Shown here: in pieces, positions 21,100-30,425 of the stretch
Numbering within the stretch: the stretch's first letter is position 1
Layout of the letters: each line of letters opens with the position of its first letter
NCBI GenBank assembly: GCA_965240325.2
Contig: OZ251224.1
Span: 1,426,001 to 1,490,000, forward strand
Length of the DNA stretch: 64,000 nucleotides
Origin: Rebecca billardiae RCC1528
Lineage: Eukaryota > Haptophyta
Reading direction: 5' to 3'
Notes under the pieces: model-generated
What the model was told of the DNA's origin: nothing
What the model saw: the letters and a program-made list of their open reading frames with translations, nothing else
Databases searched by the model: none
Program-made: the position numbers and the translations under genes

Positions 21100-22339
21100 G
21101 CCTGACCTACCATAACCACTCAGTGAGTACTACGGGCACTACCACCGTAGGCTCGGTAGGCACTCCGATTCACTAGCACGGTCACACCGTCACTCTGAGT
21201 CTGACCGACGGCGACTGGTACTAAGACTATTACTAGGCGCTCTACCTGGAAGCTGGTAGACCTAAGAACTCTACGTCCGAGGATAAAGTACTATATTACA
21301 GTAGTGCAGTGCTCCTCGGATTGCAACTCACAATGGCTGAAAATCCGAGTCCGGCCAGTCGGATCTCGCGGCCGACGGATTCAGGACGTCTGATGACCCA
21401 CCTCGGTGCGGCCAGAAAACGATGAAGGTAAAGGCCAACAGCCAACGGGACGGTCTCGTGACTCGGTTTATCTGTTACGCGTTATTCGTCGGCCTCGTGG
21501 GGCCTCGACAGCCGGGCCTCCCGTGCGACGTGCCCGTGGCTCGTCGGCCGATCGGCGGAGGCGGTAATCATGTCTGTGGAGCCTAGCTAGCTTACTAGTC
21601 TTGAAACTGAGTCGAACGTCGGTACCAGTTGTCACTGATAGTGAGTAGTGACGGGCCGCCCGCCGGCGGGACGGCCCGGCCGGCGGCAAGCGGCGCACGG
21701 AGCATAGCTGGGCCCGCTCACGTGCGGGCAAGTATGTCCGGAGCAGGCCGAGGCGGATGCGTGCACAGGGGGGTCAGCCGCGGGAGCCGGGCCGCATGCG
21801 CGTTAAGTGAGGCATGTGCTCCACCTCGTCTTCACGCTGGCGGCCTGCTCGCGCTCGTGCGTCCAGCATCCCGCGCGCGGGCTAGCGGACTGCTCGCGGC
21901 CGCCCGATCCCGCGCAGAGGATCCAGAGTGGCTTCCGGAGTTCCGGAGCTAACCACGGGAGTACAGTCCTGTACTACTAGATAGTAGTACACGGCGGTGT
22001 ATGAATGTATGATACATAGTAGTAGCAGCATACTATCATACACGCCTTAAAAGCATACTACAAGACACTAGGTGTCTCGGTCAGTGGTTTGAGGTTGGGT
22101 GAGGGTGGTGGTTGGTTGGGGGCTGGCCAGGGTAGGGCTGGAGGCTTCGGCCGCCAGCCTGATCACCCGGAGCCCGTTATAAAGGGGAATTTAAAAATCA
22201 GGACGTGTGATTCATCGGTAATTCCGTCCTACCCGCTCCAAATATTCATCACGGATGAAGCATTCCCTTCGGATTCCCTTCCTGGGGTGGAGGTCGGATC
22301 CCCGCTCCCCGACTCCTCGTCACGAACGCCCCCCCTCCC
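21100..22339. other. Intergenic, no gene recognised
   Basis: About 1.2 kb of mixed composition. Around 21975-22062 there are TAGTAGTA and TATGATAC words with an imperfect inverted repeat (GTGTATGAATGTATGAT against ACTATCATACAC). Short frames such as 21629-21952 lack protein-like character. Confidence 0.5.
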
Positions 22340-25300
22340 ATGCTCCGTGCCCTGCGCCGCCGCCGCGAGGCGCGGGAGGTCCGCGAGCTCATTCTGGTGA
22401 CCGATCCGGGCCCTGATCCGGACGACGTGAAGGTATGCGCGCACGCTCTCGCCCCGCGCGCGTGGCCTGGATCGATGGCGCGCTCACCCACCAGCGAATT
22501 TTGTTGTCCGCAATCCGCCGTCCGCCGTCGCAGGCGATCCTGATTGTGGGCACGCTGCACAGGCGCGGCGACACCCGCCTTCGGCTTGTGGTTGCGAACG
22601 GCGGGCACCAGGCGCGGCAGCGCGCTCGGCTCGCGCGATGCGTGCTCGACGCGATCGGCGTGCGCGCCGTGCCCGTCGCGATCGGGAGCGAGGGCAAACC
22701 ATACGAGCCGGTGGCGCACGAGTACGCGCTCGATGGGTACGAGGCGGTGGACGAGTCGCGGCTCGAGGCCGACGGGCATGGCGCGATGGTGCGCGCGCTC
22801 GAGAGCGCGCGGCCCAAGTCCGTCACCGTCGTATGCATCTCCAGCCTGCGCGACCTCGCCGACGTGCTCAGCGCGCGGCCCGAGCTCGCGCTCGAGAAGC
22901 TCGAGAGAGTCGCGGTGCAGGCGGGCGTCGAGTTCGACCCGAGGGTGGGCAAGTGGGTGCCGGACACGTCGGTGAACAACGGGTTCGACCCCGAGGCGGC
23001 GGCGGCCGTGTACGACTTCTGCTTCGGCCGCGGGCTGCCGCTGACCGTTGTCTCGCGTCACGCGGTGCCGCTGCTGCCGATGCAGCTCGCGCGCTCGTTC
23101 GCCGAGCGCACGGCGTCGCCGCTGATGGCGTACCTCGCGAACGCGCAGTTCCTCGGGCTGGAGGGGCTGTGGCGCAAGCTGTGCGAGGGCAAGCTGCCCG
23201 CGCGCTGCTCCAAGCAGTGGTACTTTGAGACCTTCTGCGGCGTGGGCGCCAAGACGTTTGCAGCCAAGCGCTATGCCGAGCTCGATGCCCACACCGCCAT
23301 CGTCCGGTACCTGAACGGGTACGTGAAGCCGTACGACGTGCTCGCGCTGATGGCGGTGCTGCCGGGGCGGCCGGGGCACGCGTTCGCGCGGTGCCAGCGC
23401 GCGGACGCCAAGCTGCCGCCCTCCGCCCCGCCGGCCGCGCACGCGCTGCACCTTTCGCCCGAGCACGCCATCGACGTCGCGCACGTGATCGGCCTGCTGC
23501 GGCACGTGTACCGTGCGTGCGCGCGGCCCGCGCGCGCGCGCGCTCGGGCGCCTCCGCGTGCCGAGAGCCACCGCGCGCGCGCCCCGCCCCGGCTGACTGC
23601 CTGACTGCCGCCCTCCTTTGCGCGCGCGCGCCGGCCCACGTCACCAGACGACATCGTGCTGTCGACCTCGGCCTCAAGCGCCGCGGGCGTGAACCCGCAG
23701 CTCGCGAGCGAGCGGCAGCTCGACCGCGCCGAGCTGCGCGTGTCCAAGGGCGCGGCGTTCACGAGCGCGCTCACGCGCGGCTCGCGCTCGCGCACGCGCG
23801 GCAGCGGCCCGGCGCACCCGCCGCTGCGCGACGCGGGCGGCGACAACCGGCTGCCGAGCGGCGCGATCATCGAGCTGCTCGACGGGAGCGTGCACGCGGC
23901 GCGCGCGCAGCTCCAGCACGTCACGCGCGTCACGGCGGGCTTCTGCGCGCTCGGCTGCATGGTCGGCGTGCCCGTGTACCTCTGGGCGGCCCGCCAGCCG
24001 CCGCCGCCGCCGGACGATCTGCAGCGCGCCGCCGCGCTGCACGCGATCGGGCTGAGCGGCCTCGGGCTCACCGTGGTCTCGTTCTGCCTGGGGCGGCTCG
24101 CGCTGCAGCCGATCGCGTCGCACATGCGCGCCACCGCCGCCTTCGCCGCGGGCGGCGTGGCGGCCGTGCTGCTGTACATGGCGAGCGCCGTGCAGCTCGG
24201 GCTCGCGCAGCTCGAGCGCTCGCCCGCGGCCTTTTTCTTCTGCGCCGCCGGCCAGCCCGGCGCCATGTACACGGTGAGCGCCGGGCTGATCTTCGCGCTG
24301 GTCGGTGTCGCGCTCGCGCTCACGCTCTACCTGGCGCATGTGTTCATGCGCACGGCGGGGCGGCCGCCGCTGCTCGCGCAGCCCGCGCGGCTGCGGGCGC
24401 TGCGCACGTTCGCCCTGGTCGCGATGAGCGCGGGCGTGCTGCCGCTCGCAGCGCTGATCGGCGCGCGCTGCGTGCTGGAGCGCGCGAGCGGCGTGGCGCA
24501 GGCGGCCATGGTGGTGCCGTACACGCTCACGATCATCCCCGTCGTCATCTGCCTGTGCTACGCGCTGCTGCTGCCGGCCACCGCCGCGCGCGCCGAGGCG
24601 CTGTTCGCGCGGTGCGCGCGCGGCCGCGCGGCCGGGCTCGCCTGCACACTCGCCCCTCTTGTGGGGTACGGCGCAGCCGACCGGCTCGAGCCCGCGCTGC
24701 TGGTGCCCGAGGCGCTGCGCTCGGTGGCGGTGGCGCGGCTGGACGGGCCGACGCTGCGCGCGCTCGTGCTCCCCACCGCCGCCTCGTCGGACGGCAGGCC
24801 GAGTGGCGGCAGCGACGACGACAGCAGCTCGGCGCGCGGCCTCAGCCCAGGCTGGCCTCAGCGGCGCGGCCGCAGGCGCCACCGCCGCGCGCCGGGCTCC
24901 GCCGCGTCGCGCATCCTGCCCACGCCCGACGCGCGGCGCTCCACGGTCGTGATCGACCTGAGCGACGAGCGCGTGCGCGCGCCCGAGCGCATCGACGCGT
25001 TTGTCGTGCACGCGCGCGCCGACTCGTCCGCTGCGCGCGCGGAGGCGCTCGGCGCGTGGGCGCACGCGTACCGCGCGGCGCACGGCGGCGCGTCGCCGCG
25101 CGTCTGGCTCGACGCGCTGTGCGCGGACCCGTTCCTGGACCGGCAGCAACAGCTCGCGCACGAGGTGGTGGCGATGTGCCGCGCGCGCACGCTGCTCTGC
25201 CTGGTCTCGCCCGCGTTCGTCGACAGCCTGGGCTGCGTCGGCAGGCTGCTCGCGTGGCGCGCGTCGGGTGGTGCCACGGCTGACATTGCGGTGGTGTGCG

Positions 25301-25602
25301 TGGGCGACACGGCGGAGAAGCGCCGCGCCGCCATCGCCGCGGTGGATGCGTTCCACGTGCTGTACGCCTCCGCGGCACCGCGCGGCGCAGGCGGCGACGC
25401 CGGGGAGGACGCCGAGGACGCCGCCCTGGAGGCGCGCGCGCTCGTGCACGCGGTCCGGCTGACGGGCGTCGCGCGCGCCAACGCCGAGGTGCGCGCTCTG
25501 CTGCCCGCCGTGCAGCGCGCCGCGGAGCGTGCGGACACGGCGGCGGCGGCTGCTGCTGCTGATGACGACGTCAACGACGAGGCTACGACTGATGCTGTGT
25601 GA
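22340..25602 (+). CDS. Nucleoside hydrolase (IUNH-like) / six-TM / TIR-like fusion protein
   Basis: Exons 22340-22432, 22534-23512 and 23648-25602 give 1008 aa. Introns have donors GTATGCG and GTGCGTG with CAG acceptors, and the phases match (0 and 1). Residues 20-31 are VTDPGPDPDDVK, the N-terminal Asp-rich Ca2+/ribose motif of inosine-uridine nucleoside hydrolases (D22, D26, D28, D29); the domain continues across the intron (AILIVGTLHRRGD, VVANGGHQARQRARLA, TSVNNGFDPEAAAAVYDF) to about residue 345. Exon 3 has no good early start and six hydrophobic segments at roughly residues 455-690. The C-terminus, about 803-905, is TIR-like (ERIDAFVVHARADSSAARAE ... RVWLDALCADP ... LLCLVSPAFVDSLGCVGRLLAW). 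The segment GCVGRL aligns with the usual WCxxEL, so the conserved Glu is Arg. The fusion is inferred from phase and the missing start and should be tested by transcript data. Confidence 0.75.
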
Positions 25603-25805
25603 CTCTTTGGAGGCGACGATGGACGTTGGTTGTCTGCTGACAGTAGAGCAAGGGCAGTAGTAGGAGAGGCCACCCGAGCGGATCGGAAAGTTGAATGATG
25701 ACGACGAACGAAGTTGGGACCCAACCCGAGCACAGCCGGCCGTGCGCCGCCCGGACGTGCTGAGCGCTCGAGCTCCCTCGTGCGGCCGCCAGTCGGGCTG
25801 CGAGA

Positions 25806-27170
25806 ATGCCGGTCGTCGACGTGCAGGGTGCGCCGTCGTCGTCCGCCGTGTGGGTGGATGCGTCGACGCTCCACGCCCTCCACGACGCCATGGACGCCGC
25901 TCGCCGACCCCGCGACGCCGCGCAGGGCGACGATGCGCTCGAGCGGTTGCGAGAGCTCTCTGTCGGTGAGATCGCGCTGGCCGAGCCGGAGCTTGAGCTC
26001 GAGCGGCCGCTGGGCGAGGGCGCGTTCTCCACCGTATCGCTCTGCATGCTGCGCGTTGGGCAGGCCGACCCTCGCTTCGAGGCCCTCACGCGCGCGTTCC
26101 CGACCGGCATGGTGGCGGTGAAGCGCATGAAGCCGATGGAGATGGCCGCAGGCGCGGCTGGCCCGGACAAGAGCCAGCGCGGCGCGGAGGTGGCCCTTCG
26201 CATGGAGGCAACCGTGCTCAAGTCGCTCAACCACCCCAACCTCGTCGGCTGCATCGGCTGCTTCGGCACGCCCACAGCGGCTGCGCCCTTCCTCGCCCTC
26301 GAGTTCCTCCCAGGGGGCTCGCTGCGCGACGCGGTGGCGCGGAGGCGGTACGAGGGCGTGCAGGCGCTCGCGTGGACGCTCGACGTCGCGCGGGCCATGA
26401 GCCACCTCCACCAGGCCGCCGAGCTCGCCACGCCCCCCCCGCGCGCCGGCGCTGCCGCCTCGGGCTCTGGCCCGGCCGCCGGCCCGGCCGCGTCCGTGCA
26501 CGTGATGCACCGAGATCTCAAGCTGGAGAACGTGCTGCTCAGCGCGGACGGCACGGCGAAGGTGTGCGACCTCGGCCTCGCGCGGGTGGTGGTGCCGCGC
26601 GGCTCGGCGCCCACTCGCGACGACGCCGACCCGGCGCCGGCGGCGGACCCGGCGGACGTGCAGATCGCGCTGGCGGACGCGGCGCCGGCAGCTGCCGAGC
26701 AGCGCGGCCGCGGCCCGCCGGGCGGCGGCGGCGGCGGCGGCGCGGACGGCGACGTGGTGTACACGGCACCGACGGGCTCGGAGCGGTACATGGCGCCGGA
26801 GAACTGGCGCGGGCACGGGCGGTACTCGCGCAAGGTGGACGTCTTCGCCTTCGGCATCCTCGCCTTCGAGCTGCTCTCGCAGGGCCGCGCGTACGAGGGC
26901 CTCTACCTGAGCTCCGAGCAGATCGTGCGCACGGTCGCCGAGCGCGGGCTGCGGCCGGCGCTGCCGTCGCGCTGGCCGGTGCGCGTCGCGACGCTGATCA
27001 CGCGCTGCTGGGACGAGGACCCCGAGCTCAGGCCCGAGTTCGCCGAGGTGGTGCACGAGCTCGAGGCGCTGCGTGACGAGTGCCCGCGCGCAGAGCTCAA
27101 CGAGCTGTTCGGCACGGGGGCGCGCCGCTCGTCCGGCCTCGGCGGGCTGTGCACGTGCGTCGTCGCCTGA
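25806..27170 (+). CDS. Protein kinase, TKL-like
   Basis: Single exon, ATG at 25806, 454 aa. A complete kinase domain follows about 60 N-terminal residues. It has a glycine loop GEGAFSTV near residue 69, VAVK with Lys at about 106, the catalytic HRDLKLENVLL with Asp at about 237, CDLGLAR with Asp at about 255 (DLG for DFG), APEN, DVFAFGILAFELL and RCWDEDPELRPEF. All catalytic residues are present, so it should be active. The domain style (NHPNLVGCIG, ALEFLPGGSLRDAV) fits the tyrosine-kinase-like group of Ser/Thr kinases. Two insertions are unusual: an Ala/Pro/Gly loop before HRD, and about 60 residues with a Gly run between DLG and APE in the activation segment. It ends in LCTCVVA, whose cysteines might be lipidated. 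The substrate is unknown. Confidence 0.92.
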   Translation: MPVVDVQGAPSSSAVWVDASTLHALHDAMDAARRPRDAAQGDDALERLRELSVGEIALAEPELELERPLGEGAFSTVSLCMLRVGQADPRFEALTRAFPTGMVAVKRMKPMEMAAGAAGPDKSQRGAEVALRMEATVLKSLNHPNLVGCIGCFGTPTAAAPFLALEFLPGGSLRDAVARRRYEGVQALAWTLDVARAMSHLHQAAELATPPPRAGAAASGSGPAAGPAASVHVMHRDLKLENVLLSADGTAKVCDLGLARVVVPRGSAPTRDDADPAPAADPADVQIALADAAPAAAEQRGRGPPGGGGGGGADGDVVYTAPTGSERYMAPENWRGHGRYSRKVDVFAFGILAFELLSQGRAYEGLYLSSEQIVRTVAERGLRPALPSRWPVRVATLITRCWDEDPELRPEFAEVVHELEALRDECPRAELNELFGTGARRSSGLGGLCTCVVA

Positions 27171-27695
27171 GTGTGTCACTGACACTTTCATGAGCATTTG
27201 GTTGAGACAACAGCATTGGCTACACACAGGCCTTGCTAATCCTGAGTCCTGCGGCCGCGTGCGGATAGTTGCCGCTAAGACTGTCAGCGGTAGGCGGGTT
27301 GTCGGGAGTTGCCAGTGCCGCGGGTAACCTCGGACTGGTTCTGCACGTCCGGAAACCAGCACGTGATTCATCTACGATTATTTACGACCCAAAGGCGGGG
27401 AGATTTTAACGTACTATGATTACGGCTTAAGCGAGATATATCGGTCTGGAGATATGGTGGCTGCTATGAAGCTCGCAATCACGTCGGCTCCTGAACCTGA
27501 TCGGAGGAAGATCAATAGATGACAGATAGCAATGACGCAAATAGCCGCCAAATACCCGCATTTGTCTAGGACCCACGGCGCGGCTTCCGGACTTTCGGCA
27601 CCCGGTCGGGCGCGCAATCGGCGTGGTGAATCTGCTCACAAAGTAGTGCAGCGCACGGCACGGCGCGGCGCGAGGCCTGACGCTTGACGCCCACG
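27171..27695. other. Intergenic
   Basis: About 520 bp between a gene end and a downstream start. GC content is lower than in the genes. No repeat or gene is recognised. Confidence 0.5.
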
Positions 27696-29151
27696 ATGTT
27701 CAAGGGGCTGGACACGCCGAAGAAGCGCCGGCTGGCGAAGGAGAAGGAGGAGGAGTATCACAGGAGGCGTAGGATCGCTGCTGGCTTCTGCTGCTGCTGC
27801 TGCTGCGTGCTCCTCACGGCCTTCGCCATCTTTGCCATCCTGTGGTGGACACCGCTCGGTGGCCGCAACCAGGGCCCCGGCCTCGGTGGCGGTGCCACGG
27901 CGGCGCAGGAGGTGGTGCTCTCGCCGCTTCCCCCGCCCTCCCCGCCGGCACCGCCGGCACCGCCGCCCTCCCCGCCCTCCCCGCCCTCCCCGCCCGGGAA
28001 ACCGCCGCCGCCGCCGCACTCGCCACCGCAGCCGCCGTCGATGCCGCACCCGCCACCCCAGCCGCCGTCGCCGCACTCGCCGCCCCCGCCGTCGCCGCCC
28101 GCGCCCCCGTCGCCGCCTTGGTTCAGCTCGTACGGAGGGCTGCAGTACGCGTACTCGTACGTGAACGCGGCCGGCAGCGAGGCGAAGCCGGGCGGCACCG
28201 ACAACGAGGTCTCTGTGCGCATCTTCGACGTGGACGGCAACCCGATGGAGAAGTACGTGCTCTACCCGGACGGCGTCCCGCACATGGCGAACGAGCCGGT
28301 GGAGCGGCGCGACCTGCTGATGGCGATCGACTGGTCCAAGGTGGGCGACTTCCAGTTCGAGCTGCAGGGCGTCGACGGCGCCAAGCTGGGCAAGATCTTC
28401 ATGATCCTCGTCTTCGAGCACGCCATGATCCGCGTGTTCCCCAAGTTCAGGGCGTTCCCCAAGGGCGGCGTCGACTCGATCGTCTTCGAGCCCGGCACGG
28501 CCTCCGGCGAGGGCGTCAAGGTGCCCACGTCCAAGATCAAGTGGGGCCAGGCCAAGTGCGACATCAAGCTCGTGGGCGGTCCGAACACGGCGGGGGCGAA
28601 GCTGTACGCGCAGATCCGCGGCTACCAGCCCGGCACCGAGGACGAGGACCGCAACAACTCCACCGAGACGTTCTCGCCCAAGGTGCTGGTCGCGGACGGT
28701 CTGGAGGAGTATGAGGTGTTCCAGACGGACATCCTGCCGGACATCTGGCGCACGGCGGAGGACACGGACTGGCTGTACAAGGACGATGCCGTCATCTTCA
28801 CGGCCGAGGGAGAGGGGGTGCGTGCGCGCGCACCTGAGCGAGCGATGCGCGCGGACGAGTCGGCGCGGGCGGCTTCGCTTGTCCCGTCGGCGAGCACTCA
28901 CGTGCACCTACCCTCGCGCCCTCCCCACGCGCCGCTCGCGCCCTCAGCTGCCGGACGATATCACCTATCACCAGATCCAGCTCAATCTGACCATCTTCGG
29001 CGAGGTGGAGGGGAGCGACAAGTTCGACTTCACGGTGCCCACCAAGGACGACCACCGGCACGAGTACTTCTACTCAGCCATGGAGGAAGAGACCGCCGAG
29101 GCGCGTCGCATGATGATGACGAGCGACAGTCTCTGGATGAACTCAAAGTGA
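27696..29151 (+). CDS. Type II membrane protein with (SPP)n stalk and an extracytoplasmic domain
   Basis: Exons 27696-28817 and 28948-29151 (phase 0, donor GTGCGTG, acceptor CTCAG) give 441 aa. The frame opens upstream only to a TTG, so I chose ATG 27696 (MFKGLDTPKKRRLAKEKEEEY). A basic N-terminal tail is followed by CCCCCC and one hydrophobic span (LLTAFAIFAILWW, residues about 36-50), the pattern of a signal-anchor. Next comes a proline stalk of SPP/PPP repeats (about residues 78-145), like algal hydroxyproline-rich wall glycoproteins. The C-terminal 290 residues form a globular, Lys/Asp-rich domain that I do not recognise (EVSVRIFDVDGNPMEKYVLYPDG, IKWGQAKCDIKLVGG, YHQIQLNLTIFGEVEG), with an NNST glycosylation site. 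A cell-surface role is inferred. Confidence 0.75.
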
Positions 29152-29558
29152 GCCGCCGCATGCGGGGCTGGTGATGGCCAATCGGGCAATCGCCACCGCC
29201 GGGCGCCACGGTGCACGTCAGCACGTTCATCACTTCGGCCAGAACCGATCGGATGGCCGGCGATCGGCTACGCGCAGAACTTTGCATGCCGCCATGTTTT
29301 GACATAGTTTTGACGATATGATTCATTATTATGAATGGTCCTGGCTCCGGCTCCGGTCCACCCCCCCCCCAGCTCCGTTACGTCTTGGCGGTTGGCCCCG
29401 AGCCGAAGTCAACGCAACGGCTTGAAACGGACCCCGACCATGCAGCAGACTCTGCAGAGCCAGAGTCCCTTCTGTCTTACTTCTGACCCCCGATTTACTA
29501 CGATTGATGACTTCATCAACGAGAAATCTGAAATGGCGCATCCGACCACCTCCCAATA

Positions 29559-29709
29559 GGTTCAGACTCTATTTTTACTATGTAATTAACCGTCCCTTAC
29601 TCTAACTCATATTTCAGCACAGAATCCGGGAGCTGTTCCGGACACATGTATACATACGCAAAATGTCACCCGGGCTGGGTATTTAGTTATAGAAAATAGA
29701 GTCTGAACC
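29559..29709. mobile_element. Small TIR element (MITE-like), TA-flanked
   Basis: A 151-bp AT-rich segment bounded by perfect inverted ends, GGTTCAGACTCTATTTT and its complement AAAATAGAGTCTGAACC, with TA directly outside each end (29557-29558 and 29710-29711). TIRs of 17-18 bp plus a TA duplication fit a Tc1/mariner-type MITE. It has no coding capacity. Confidence 0.75.
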
Positions 29710-30221
29710 TATATTGGAGGTGTGGCTGATGATCCATCTGGCATCTGCGGCCGTAAATGCGTAATAACTAATATCGTCCAAGGGACCGTCTGGGGTGGTC
29801 TATGAGCTATTGTAGATCATCAGAGGCTGCGATCCCGCCGATTGCATCATTGTCAATATATGTAACGCTCCAGTGACCGGACTGGGGGGGGGGGGACCGA
29901 AGCCGGAGCCTCCTTGAATATTGACGATTTACAGCATTAGTGTGTCACAGCTGATCGCAGACACTGATGGCAGTGGTAGCAGGATTGCGGACTGACCGAC
30001 TAAGAGCTCAGAACTGCGCATGTGGTACGGAGTGTGCCTGTACTCATTCTATGATTTCACAACACAGGTAGCGGAACTACGCCACTGTCTTCGACTCACT
30101 TAACGTTCGGCAGACCCCTTACTAATTAACAAAACGGGGGCGAACCCCAATTTTATTGCTCAGGCGGCCGCAGAGGGAGGAGAAGCCGGGGACGGAAGTC
30201 GAACGATACAATCTCGCCTGC

Positions 30222-30251
30222 CCAAGGGAGATTCACGGCTATCTCCCTTGG
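30222..30251. other. Perfect 11-bp stem hairpin
   Basis: CCAAGGGAGAT (30222-30232) and ATCTCCCTTGG (30241-30251) form a perfect stem around an 8-nt loop. It borders and overlaps the first repeat copy at 30241. It could be a transcript-end hairpin or part of the repeat. Confidence 0.6.
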
Positions 30252-30359
30252 CCTGCCTGAGCTGTGTGCGTCTCTTATTCTGAGTAAACTGTTATCTCGC
30301 CTGCCCCGCTGCGCACCCGAGCTGTGTGCGTCTCTTATTCTTAGTATGGGGGTAAACTG
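30241..30359 (-). repeat. Dispersed repeat pair, inverted copies of the 14.0-14.2 kb family
   Basis: Two units (30241-30291 and 30294-30359) contain GAGCTGTGTGCGTCTCTTAT, the reverse complement of the core at 14030-14165, and each ends in GTAAACTG. The spacer inside each unit differs, so the core and the GGCGAGAT edge are the conserved parts. Confidence 0.8.
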
Positions 30360-30425
30360 TAGTCTGCCAATTTTTGCTCATCAATTTTTCCCGACGTAAT
30401 AACTCGTCCTGCATCTGCGAACAGC

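Larger units (their letters stand above)
29152..30425. other. AT-richer intergenic region with small repeats
   Basis: About 1.3 kb before the calpain gene. It contains a 151-bp TIR element (29559-29709), a G13-type homopolymer near 29885 and the inverted copies of the 14-kb repeat family (30241-30359). No gene is recognised. Lower GC marks it off from the coding regions. Confidence 0.55.
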
